From Acanthaster planci (Eukaryota > Echinodermata > Asteroidea > Valvatida > Acanthasteridae), in contig NW_019091368.1 in the NCBI RefSeq assembly GCF_001949145.1, positions 2,798,859 to 2,862,858 on the forward strand: a DNA stretch of 64,000 nucleotides. Direction: 5' to 3'. The notes beneath the pieces are model-generated. The model was not told the origin of the DNA and did not search any database. It saw nothing but the letters and a program-made list of their open reading frames with translations. This document shows positions 24,901 through 34,843 of the stretch, piece by piece; position 1 is the stretch's first letter; the number at the start of each line of letters is the position of its first letter. Position numbers and translations under genes: made by a program.

Positions 24901-27900
24901 CTGTAGTGGATTCAAGAGCTTTCCCGCCTTACCTGGAAAAAATCCAAAAGCCAACTGTAAAATGGCCGCCATTAGCTCCATCCAACTTAGGGCAGAACCC
25001 AAGTTGTCAATTCCAACTAATTCTCTGGTGTAAATGTCGCAGAGGGAGCTCACCACTCCCACAAAGCCGTAATGAAAGAAAGCATCGACCATCATCAGCC
25101 AGTACGCCTTCATCCAGCTGCTGCTCAGTAGAGTCCCCGCGGCACCCAGGATGGACAACAACAGAGCCCAACGCAGCGACAAGAAGCCGCGGTCCACGGC
25201 CAGGCCCAAGCTGATCTTGATGACCGAGTTCCCTACCCCGGCGGCCGTGGTGAATATAGTGGCGTCGTACGCCGAGAAACCCATGGACTGAGCCTGCGAT
25301 ACGAAGTACACCAACCACAAACTCGGCACGAAGCGGAAACAGATGAGGACGACGGTTGCTAGCCAAAAAGAGGCGCGCAGACAAACAGAACATCCAAGTT
25401 GGTGCGCCAGTGTTGCCAGGATGGCCTGGAAGCACGACGTCTTCTTCTTCCCGCTGACCTTTCGACCGAGAAGCTGCTCACTTTCGCGAGAAAGTTCTTC
25501 GTACGTGTGCTTACTTGTCTCGGAGATCGGCGATGACTGAAGTAGGGCACCGCACACCGCGAGATGCATGCACAAGCCCCCTAAGAGCAGCATGGTACCT
25601 CTCCAGCCGTACGTATCCAATAACAACTGGGTGAACGGCGCCACAAACACCAGCCCAACAGAAGATCCCGAGCTCGCAATCCCATTTGCTATGGCGTAGT
25701 TTTCGGTAAAATGATTACCCACCAAGGTTCTCGTCAGGATCACTGGCACAACTAAAGCGGGCCCTGTGGAAGGATCGTGTCAGAGGAACGCGTTTTTTTA
25801 TCTCGCTGTTTTTGAGGTGTATTATCCGAGCAGTGTCCCGCTGATAACTGACTGAAAAGGCTTACAGTTTCCGGCATAAAAATCAGAGAAATATGAAAGG
25901 GCTGCGTATCACCGTGATCAGAATATTGACAAGAATATAATATATAATCAGTGCTCTGAAATATGAGAGCACTTATTATATATTATATTCTTGTCTACAG
26001 TGTTTTCCAGCATACTCGTTTTAAATTTCAGGCAAGAAATGAGGTATGATATTAATTTCGTTGTGTTTTTCACTATAAAGTTGTTCTTTTCTTACTAATA
26101 AAATAACAACAAAATTCGTGATTTTACCTGCTACCAAGGACAGAATTAAAGCCATCTGTACGACGCTTGTAGCTACAGAAGACAGGGCCATTGATGTCCC
26201 CAATGCCAAACCACTGGCCATGACCGCCGTTCGAGGACCGATCAGCGCAACCAAGGGACCAGTCAGAGGACCTGCCATATAAAGGCAGAAGGAGAGTGCA
26301 AACAGTATTACAATGTTTAACAAAAGGGTGATAGCAAAACTGGCCTGGTGACACGTACCACTATCCAAACAGGGGTGCTAAACCAAAACCTTATGCACCG
26401 CTGCCTACTCAGTGTGAAGCTGAGGTACACGAGAGCAATCTGTTTTGTCGAAGTTCAAGTTGTCCCCGATGTGGTAAGCGGATAATTCACGTGTGTGGCC
26501 GATTTAAGGCTTACTGAAGCTGCCATTGACCATCATTATACTGGACGTTAGCAGTTATTTCAGGCCAACAACAGAGGACAAGATAAATGTAATGCAATAC
26601 GTGCAAACCTTGAAAAAAAAAGAGTTAATTCTGGAAATGTATCCTGCAGGGTGCAGGGTCCGTTCAAGAGACGTCATCGTACCACGTGACCGCATGGTTT
26701 CCCGAAGATTGCAGTAGGCAAGCGTTTGGTCATCAAACATTGTAAACTAGACATTGATGTTTTTATATTCAGGTTAAAAAATGAAGCCTGTTAGTTTCCC
26801 CCCCAGAAAACAACTGCACGGCTTGCAATCTTGCCCAAGACAATGGAGGATGTACGTCAGGTCACGTGGGGTCATTGGGAGCATCCTATCCACCATGAGC
26901 AGAAACATTCTTCTCATTGGTTGGAGTGTTCATTTTGTTGGTAGCGATGCGACTACAGTGCTTGCTTTGCACCGTTTTTTTGTGAACCAGCGATGCACAG
27001 TTAGTAACACACACATAATCAACATGAACCACCAGCCTTGCGCGCATAACCGCAACCTCGATTCCATGGGCTGCGCGTGCGTTCCTTCACTAGCGCAAGG
27101 TGGGAGCTAACATGGCGCGACAAGATCTTATATGCATGGGAACGAGTTTGGTATTACCGTGATTAAAAAAAGCGTTTGCAAGCAGCGGGCGAAGCGATGA
27201 ATGGTACCGCGTTCAGTGAGAATTGTGCGTGACGCACTAAGATTGCATGTATTTGCTTACATGAGCTCTAAAAAGATGCTCCATTTTTCACTCCGTTGTA
27301 GTGCTATCTCTTCTTTTCAAAATAATGTTACAACCGCAGTGTTTCGAATCTGCAGAGGATTTTTCACAATCGGAAAATAGCTTCATAGCCTTTATGGCTG
27401 GAATTCTTCAGCCGTGTGTAAATTCCCTATACCAAGCTTTTGGATTTGGTCGGGTGCCGCCTCGGCTACGGTACCCCGCTGTTGTTTTGAATAGGAGCTG
27501 TCCATACGTTTATGTGGCTGTGGTTACCATCCATAGGAGCTTTTGCTGCTAGGAAAACTGCGCTTTTTCTTGGTCCAGATTGGAATCCATACTGTCTAAC
27601 AACCACGCGGTTGGAAGGCAAACGTTTTGGCATGTACACAAAGGGTAGACGGAAAAGCAGAACACGTAGAAAGATGAGCGTCGTATGCATATTATGCTCA
27701 GAGAGTGTACAGTACCTATTTTATGGGTCCGGAGCATAATATGCATACGACGCAGGTCGTTCTGTATCATCCTATTCCGTCTACCGTACACGAAGAGAGG
27801 AAATAATCGAGTGATTGCATAAAGCAATTACTGCACATCTGACTCGACTGTTTTTCGGGTTTTTTTAAATATCTTTTCACGAATCGATGAAAATCAAATT

Positions 27901-30900
27901 ATGAAGGCTTAAGTCTTTAAGCTGAAACAGACGAACAGATGGACATTTTATATCTGTGAACACCATTACTGAACTGAATGAAGCGTACAAGAATTCTTTT
28001 ACGAATAAAATGGCCCGCGCAATCATTCTTTTATGAATTGAATGACCCGCGCAACCATTCTCTTTTGAAATAAAAGTTAAAAAATGCCCTCTTTGCTCTA
28101 TTTTCCTTTTTAATGGTTTCATTTGAATGATTTTGTGAAACCTACTGGAATTGCTATGCAAATCTCCATAATAATGAGCGAAATGGCGAGGTTTGTGGGC
28201 TTGTAGCAGCTGTTTCAGCATTCACATGCCACGATTAGGACTTTTGCCGTATTTGTCAGCAACAACACTGTGTTGGTAAATGTCACTTTGAAACACCCAC
28301 ACACACGTTTATACGTTTGCATGCCTAAGTCTGCACCTTCTTTGATTTCGTTTATTAAGGAAATTCTGATTTCTTTCGCATTTGGAACACTCTTGTCAGC
28401 TGGATTTTTGTTGACTGTTTACCTTCATTTTAAGCACTTGTAATCCTGCCCCAACACGCCTCTAATTGGCTTCTCCACGTAGTGTGCTATGCAGAAAAGG
28501 CTTTGTTTAAAACTTGGGGGGGGGAGCTTTCCGCATAGTGCCCTATGTCAGCTCTACGTTGAAAGCAAAGACTTAAATACTAGTTATACCAAGTATCAAA
28601 ATCGCTTCGGTAAGTAAAAGGAACACATCTGTGTGAAGTTAATGATAAAAAGTATGTCAAGAACGAGTACGTGTGTTCAAAGGCTAACATTACTTTTCAT
28701 TTTGTTAAACTTTAAAATCCTGTTCCGTATCTCTAGGTTCCTCGTTAAATGTATTGCCAGCAGGCTGAGCCCACAACGACAAACTTTCCTGCACTAGTCT
28801 GTCACGCGTCACGGCAATTAATTCTTATGACCAGCGACGGAAGTTGTACGCGATCAACCGAAGACATGTCAGCACAGGAACCACATCACGTACGTTAACA
28901 TGAATATTTTTTGCATGCCTTGCCTTGAATTCGATCGTTTCGCTGGTATTGAAACCCACAGTTTGGAATGGGTTCATGCTCCACAACATTGTATACCTGC
29001 ACATATGCACTCGCATGAGTCTTAATGGCATGCAAATCTGAACCCAACATTACATGAATAAACATGGTGTGATATTGCATGGCAACTTAGTGTTTTTTTT
29101 AATTTCGCAGTGTTCACCCATTTACAGAAATGTTGGTGAATGGTGCTTGAAATAGTGTCTGTTACGCTAATGTTAGTTTGTTGAGCAAGGTTGATCACCT
29201 TTTTTGTGCTGAAAGCTGATACTATTTTTTTTTCCACATATTCTACAACAATAAGCAGAAGGAAATCAGCTGATGACAGAACTATGGGCATATTCAAATC
29301 AACTCATTGCTCAAGGATCGACTGATTATAAATCACATTTCAGAATATATACCTGGCTGCATGGTCTTATCCTTCATTTTTGTAGCATTACCGGGCTTTT
29401 TTGAATGACTCGCAAAAAAAAATCATTCTATTTTTTCCCGAGATAATTTTCAAGTGTTTTAAAAACACCCAAATCACTGTGCCACACCTGGAAAAACCTT
29501 TCACCAATGAATGCGATCCTTGTAGCATTTACAGTTAACAAATGCACATATAATTACCTTTATCAAAAATGCTGCTGAATAGACTACATGTACTGACAAC
29601 ACGGTATTCATTTCTATTTTCTTCAGGTGAGAGCGTGTTAGCAGCCACTGGGATAGCAGGTTTGAAATGTGATGGACCTCCCTCTTGATTACACTTCAGC
29701 CCAGTAGATATGATCCCACTTAACAAAAGCTTATCATGAGCGTCACAGGCTGAAAAAGTGGAAAGTGAAATTGCCCTTGTTTCATTTGGCCATTAATATG
29801 CATGTACTGTTTACACTGTGTTGGTAAAAATACACATAGCTGCGAGAAATAGTTGTGATTAAGAGAATAGCCAATATATCATGCTTTTTGTGAGTGTCAT
29901 TGCAGGAATTAAATATAAAGAGATCCCCAACGAAAGCTACCGTGACTATGAGCATGCCTTCCTGATTGGCAAATACAGGTGTTTTTAAATAAATAACCTA
30001 AAAATGCTTACACCTTCTGAGGCTATGTGAAGGACAAACAAATTCAATTTTTTTGGAGTTTGGTCTCGTTTTGTTCGACTTGAGCATGAAATTATCTCAA
30101 GCGTCCACGTCTGAATTTCAGGAATGTTTAAAATTCCTTATCGAATATACTGAGGAAGGGTTTTTATACATTCCCTGTGGCCAAATTTCATTGAAGTGAC
30201 ATTCAAGGGGCAGTGTTTAAAGCCATGTATCTCCTGGATTCCATGTGCGATTGAATTGATACTTTGCAGATAGCTGGAAAGGGCCAGGCAAGTGTTATGG
30301 ACGAAAATAATGTGACATTTAACTTCCATTTTTAAATTCCTATTTTATTTTTCATAAAAAAAATCAACATGCGGGAAAGCCTGATGCTCTGTTCTCGAAC
30401 AGGCATAAACTTCTTGTTTTATTGTTGCTTCTATTTTGATTTTGTTTTGTATTCAAAGAGGGATAAGTGGACTTGGCTTGGTGCACACAATTACAGTTCA
30501 CACAACCGGAATTATTTGTACCTGATTTGCTCTCTATCCACACAAACTCGGCACGGTTGGTCAATACGTGATTTAAATCCTTCAAAAATACCTCAGACAG
30601 TCGCCCTATTCAACAATGTGCATCTGCCCGCGTATTAACATTTGATAAGTGAAAAGTGATATATGCCCACTCCGTAACTCGTAATTCTCTGGCGCCTGGT
30701 TACGAGACAGTTTAATCGATTCTGTTTGGTCAAGAGTCTGTGTGCATGCGGTTCGCCACGCACGCGCCAAGTCCATATAAAGAAATTCTGTTAGACAACT
30801 AAAAATATGACGAGGGTGTTAGGTAAATGGAAGTAAAATTCTACAACAAAATCAGTGGAAATCTGTTATATATTGACTTTTTTGGTACTGACTATAAAGG

Positions 30901-33209
30901 TATTTATGAATGGGAATAAATATGTGCGTGGCCGGTCTTAAACGTGCTTTTAAGACCGTGCGGCTCGGGCATTAGTCGCGTCCATTCTCCTTGGCCGGTC
31001 TTAAACGCACGTTTAAGACCGGCCAAGCACATATTTATTTGGACTGGTACCCGTCTGTATTATATAGGGACCAGTAGCTAGCTGCAGTTGAACGGGTGTG
31101 ATTAGCCCTGTCAATTTGGATGCTGAATATTAAAGTTTCTGTCAGGCCAAAGGCAAGCTTTAGAATGAAACACATTTTAGCGGTTTTTTGTGGTTTTTTT
31201 TAATGACATTTTCAGATACAAGACAAGACAAAACAAAACAAACACACAAATACCTATCCTTGCTAAGCCTCTGTTGATCACAGTGTGTGTTATTTTATTT
31301 TCAATAATTTCCAAACATGACACAAACTTGGAGTTTTGATATTATGCGTAAGAAAGGGTCAAATTTCTGTGTACTAACGGCACGGCAATTTAGAGAGTGC
31401 AACGCTCTCTTACGTAATCCATAGCAAGATCATCGTATTCAGTGAATTAATGCACTTTAGTAGATTGTGGTCTGACCCCGCTCAGCGCTGGATCGAAATT
31501 TATGTTGCATTCTTTAGCAAAAAATATTTATTTTGTATAATATTTCAGGGCTCCTTTTAGTGGAGTTCACGTTCCGGGGCGAGAAGAAAGCAACCTACGG
31601 AACCGGACTGAGACCGCATCGTCCACCTTCAGAGAGACGCCCAGACGCCCGTCCACGAGGGAGACACCCAAGAGAGCTTGTCCGTAAATCAGTGGTATTC
31701 AATTCTAGATAACTGAACAATTTATAGTAGTTATTTTCGGTAACAAAGAAGAAAAGGCAAAATATGCTACACGTCTCAGCTTCTGCTTGATTTGTGCATT
31801 GGGCGGGCATCCTCATTTTATACATACACCCGGCAGGATTCATAGACCTATTCACTAATAAATTCATAATTATGTCCGCATGCGCACAAGTGGCCTTGGC
31901 GGCAAGAAGTGTGAGCGGGCCATTGAAAATGTAACGGGTTGCGACTTTGATGATCATTTTCTCTCATATTTTTTGGCTTTGTTCATTTTTTTTCAGAAAA
32001 TCCCATTAAATCGTGTTAGTTTCTCGTTTAAGTGGAATTTTTAATGCTCTGTAAAAAGGCTTTAAAATCGTAAATTTTCCCGTGCGCACAAAATCGCCGT
32101 TTCTTAGTATGGCCACCTTCCATCATAAGCTACATTGGTAGTGTCCTTGGAGGCAACCTGCTCATTTGTAAAAACAAGTACTGATGTGCTTTACATAGAC
32201 GAGCGTTGAGTGCGCTCCCCATCTGTGTTCGCGATTTGCAGAAAGTGTTAATTAAAATTGTTCAGTATTGCAGCGCGGTGAACGGATATACAGATTTTCA
32301 AAAAGGCTAAAAAGTACTTCTGGGAGGACAATCGTATGGAGACGTTGATAGCCCACTTACCAACCATGTATTAAAATAGTTCCGCATAATGAAATTTCCA
32401 GGGCTCCTTAATATAGAAAAAGGAACAAATATCAACTTCAGTTCTTGTGCTATAGGCCTATGACACGGATTTATTGAGCTTCTTGTGGTGATCAAGTAAG
32501 CAATTTCTGGGGAAAGCTTACAACCCAGCGTTAAAATAAAATATAAACTCCTTTTTTAAGTCTTAGAGCGGTTGGAGCTTTTTGGTTGCAAGAGGAGTTG
32601 GAGGTGAAAAAAATCTTTGTCTGCATGGCAACGGGAGCGAACCCTTCAACCAGAGTTATAGCTCCTTACCAAGTCTCAATTTCAGTTGACAAATTCTCAT
32701 CAACCAGGTGGGCATGGCGGGTTCCATTCCACAGCTTGACGAGCCGTGGTATTAACAGTGTGTGTTGAGCATTGCATTATGTGCTCACAGCACCAGCACA
32801 GAAGACAATATGGCGTCAACCGTTTAGCAAAACTGTAACACCAAGAGCTCGTCGCTAACCCTTAAAGCGCGCTATAATTATGCTATCAATAGTGTAGAAT
32901 TTTCTGCCAGTGCAAGTGGAAATTAGTCGCTTACTTGTTCAGAACCGTGAAACTAGATCCCGATCTCACAGACTCCGGGTGGGATTTTTTTCAAGTGGAT
33001 TATGTACCTGTGAGGCCGGCCACGCCGGCGACGATGGCGACCATCCAACCAACCATCCACGTCTCGGCTGAGAACTGATCAGTGAGGGACGGCAGCATCA
33101 CCCCTAAACCCTTGAAGAGGCTGACGCCTACCAACCAGGACACGTGCAGGCAGAGAACAGCGTACCAGCGCTGGTGCCGGACTAAAGTCGATGACGTCTG
33201 ATGACCCAT
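21906..33209 (-). CDS. SLC16/monocarboxylate-transporter-like MFS protein, copy 2 (4 exons, 442 aa)
   Basis: Coding exons on minus: 33209-33008, 26271-26128, 25763-24933 and 22057-21906. All introns are phase 1 with GT-AG ends, the same plan as copy 1, including a 144-nt second exon. The start ATG (MGHQTSSTLVRHQRWYAVLC) is the only good one before TM1. Signatures: KGLGVMLPSL at the end of TM1, GPLVALIGPRTAVMASGLAL (TM2-TM3), the TM5 motif HFTENYAIANGIASSGSSVG, then YGWRGTMLLLGG. A cytoplasmic loop with EELSRESEQLLG separates the two six-helix halves. The last exon encodes a hydrophobic helix and an acidic tail ending FADR, then TAA. It is probably a plasma-membrane solute transporter; the substrate is unknown. 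Intron 1 is 6.7 kb and carries several palindromic repeats. Confidence 0.89.
22058..24932. other. Intron 3 of transporter copy 2
   Basis: About 2.9 kb between exons 3 and 4. It holds a 20-bp tandem repeat at 23231-23310, G-runs near 22636 and 23582, and a small inverted repeat whose arms GAGGGCGCTATT (23719-23730) and AATAGCGCCCTC (23787-23798) flank an unrelated spacer. No coding content is supported. Confidence 0.5.
23231..23310. repeat. 20-bp tandem repeat, four copies
   Basis: The unit TCACGGCAAAAGCAAAAGGG is repeated four times in register at 20-bp spacing, with substitutions only. It lies in intron 3 of transporter copy 2. Confidence 0.8.
25928..25995. repeat. 68-nt near-perfect hairpin in a transporter intron
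   Basis: Two 30-nt arms (25928-25957 and 25966-25995) are complementary with one mismatch around an 8-nt loop (GAAATATG). The left arm begins GACAAGAATATAATATATAA. It lies in intron 2 of transporter copy 2, close to exon 3. It could be a small palindromic element or a small-RNA precursor; the near-perfect pairing favours a young element. Confidence 0.75.
27645..27784. mobile_element. Palindromic MITE-like element, 140 bp
   Basis: The inner arms are perfect over 21 bp: CGTCGTATGCATATTATGCT at 27679 onward and its reverse complement at 27732-27752, around a 32-nt loop. Outer arms GTAGACGGAA (27645-27654) and TTCCGTCTAC (27775-27784) also match. Between inner and outer arms the pairing is imperfect. 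There is no ORF. Confidence 0.65.
27993..28080. repeat. 32-bp tandem repeat, about 2.7 copies
   Basis: Units beginning ATTCTTTTACGAATAAAATG, ATTCTTTTATGAATTGAATG and ATTCTCTTTTGAAATAAAA lie 32 bp apart. The first two share the tail GACCCGCGCAA/GGCCCGCGCAA. The copies are diverged, so the repeat is old. Confidence 0.6.
30915..31039. mobile_element. Nested palindromic element, 125 bp
   Basis: 33-bp terminal arms (30915-30947 and 31007-31039) pair with one mismatch; the left arm begins AATAAATATGTGCGTGGCCG. The right half also contains its own 38-base palindrome at 30990-31027 (arms CTTGGCCGGTCTTAAACG). The left half has another (CGGTCTTAAA ... TTTAAGACCG, 30933-30958). Hairpins nested in a larger hairpin suggest a MITE with subterminal palindromes. 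Confidence 0.7.
31549..31687 (+). CDS. Candidate orphan exon or exon fragment
   Basis: An AG acceptor with a T-rich lead (TATAATATTTCAG) precedes a GC-richer stretch. In one frame this reads GVHVPGREESNLRNRTETAS, then a Ser/Thr/Arg-rich tail ending in TAA at 31685-31687. A second frame is also open. Possible donors (GTCC|GTAAAT) exist. It lies in the large intron of the minus-strand transporter gene and 3.2 kb upstream of the first exon of the unknown gene. It may be a non-coding upstream exon, an exon of an unseen plus-strand transcript, or chance. Confidence 0.2.
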
Positions 33210-34843
33210 TCCAACGACGAGCTGTCCAACACAGACGACAGACCGTCACTGGTTGTTACTTTCTGGAAGGAGGTGTATGTTTTAAACTGTGCATCAAAAT
33301 TGGCTAGATTACCGACGGGACAGGATTCACCCACAAACCAACTGTACAGTGTTTTTGTGAAGCAAGTTTACGACCACGCTTCTCCACTGTTGTCTATCTG
33401 GTCTTGTCTGGAGGTCTGCATCTGTCGTATCAATGGCCCTGTCCCAATTTATACCCGACTGCCGCTTGAAATAATACACGAGTCTATGGTAATGGCTGCA
33501 GCCACTTCCCATGGAGTTGTGTGCAATTTTAAGCTGCAGCCAAGTGAGTCAGAAATGGGCCATTTTGTGTATCATTATGAAACCCCAAAGCCACAATTTA
33601 ATGTAAAATAGACTGCAACAGACGGCAATAAATTGTCAGAATCGTCGAATATAACAGGTTCTATATCAAATAATGGTTTCACACCAGGTGGACTTGTAAC
33701 ACCAACAGAGTAGCATCAGTAGAGCTGTATCAAATTTTTAGTCTATAATGTAGCCTCACCACGAGACTGTTGTTTTCAAATGGAGTATTTGTTCCAAGCT
33801 GCCGGCAGCACTGGCAATTAAGATCTACGTAGACCTATACAACTGGCTTCTGGCTGTGCAATTTTTCTTGCTCCGCAAAAATTTTGTAAAACATGCATGG
33901 GCGATGAGTAATCTGCAATCCGGCAAGAAAAGCCGAGTCTTATTGATGGAACAATGCATACTTTGTAGATTTAACACGTGCACATCAAAATTTAATCAGC
34001 GTGAAGCCGGCAATCAAAATCAGTGCCATGCCGATGAAACAAACAATATATAATATTCCCTTATTAATGCACGGGCGCAGGCGCCGCGACAGGCACGCGC
34101 ACCTGGGCCCAATTTCACGACGCTGTTTACCGCAAGCGAAAAATCGGCGCTTACCGTAGCAGAAAATTCTGCGCTTACGCCGAACGTGTTTCACGGGTTA
34201 GCAAGGAATTTTGGCTTGTGCGCATGCGTACATCCCGTAACTAAGAATTCCGTGCTTAAAGGGTTAGCGCAGAATTTTCTGCTTGCGTGGTTAGCGCAGA
34301 ATGGATATCGTAGGCACGAAATTCTGCGGTAAGAAGCGCCATGAAATTGGGCCCAGTGTGCCTGCGCCTATGCATTAACGTACGTGCACACACTCGAATG
34401 GCGCCCTTGGTGATAACACCTTTTTGGCAGAGTTCTCCACTTTGCGACGCGGCGCTATACGATCTTTGGTTCGGAATGAATCCTTTGATGACGCAGCTTT
34501 GTGTTCCTCTGCTGGCGTGCGTGTGCGTTGTTGCGCGTAACTGGTGCGTCCAGGCAACGTTGGGGCAGTGTGGTGACCAGCGTCACGCCGGCGTATTTTT
34601 GGCGCAGAAAGTTCCGCGTTTCCAAAACAATCTTCTTGCTGGTTAGTAGCATTACGCCTTTCCCCAAAGAACTCCGTCGGCATTTCTTCTTAAAATACCA
34701 CCGACATAATTGGACGTTCACCTTCATAAACCTCATACATGAGCCAATAACTCGTCTCGTTTGCAGTGAAATCTTCAAAAGGTTGTCGTCCAAGTTATGG
34801 ACCGAATGCTGTCGATAGTTGAACTGAAAACGTCGGGAAAAAG
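33210..34843. other. Divergent intergenic region between transporter copy 2 and the unknown gene
   Basis: 1.6 kb separating the starts of two oppositely oriented genes, hence a shared promoter region. It contains a 254-bp MITE-like element (34103-34356). A 136-codon plus-strand ORF at 33201-33611 begins inside the transporter's first exon on the opposite strand and has no family resemblance. No clear TATA box was found at a useful distance from either start. Confidence 0.45.
34103..34356. mobile_element. MITE-like element with CTGGGCCCAATTTCA termini, 254 bp
   Basis: The left end CTGGGCCCAATTTCACGACG and the right end, read back as CTGGGCCCAATTTCATGGCG, pair and continue to TTACCGC. Inside, GCAGAATTTTCTGC and related GCGCAGAAT/AAATTCTGCG motifs recur in both orientations. 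Flanks GCGCAGGC (34076 area) and GCCTGCGC (34362 area) extend the symmetry outward. There is no ORF. It sits in the divergent promoter region. Confidence 0.7.

Larger units (their letters stand above)
26272..33007. other. Intron 1 of transporter copy 2 (6.7 kb)
   Basis: The largest intron of the window. It contains palindromic elements at 27645-27784 and 30915-31039, a 32-bp tandem repeat at 27993-28080, and one coding-like stretch at 31549-31687. The remainder is AT-rich, with ORFs under 120 codons that I cannot support. Confidence 0.5.

Noticed and set aside
33201-33611. Plus-strand ORF of 136 codons
   Set aside because: Starts on the opposite strand of the transporter's first exon, runs into non-coding sequence, and has no recognisable domain.
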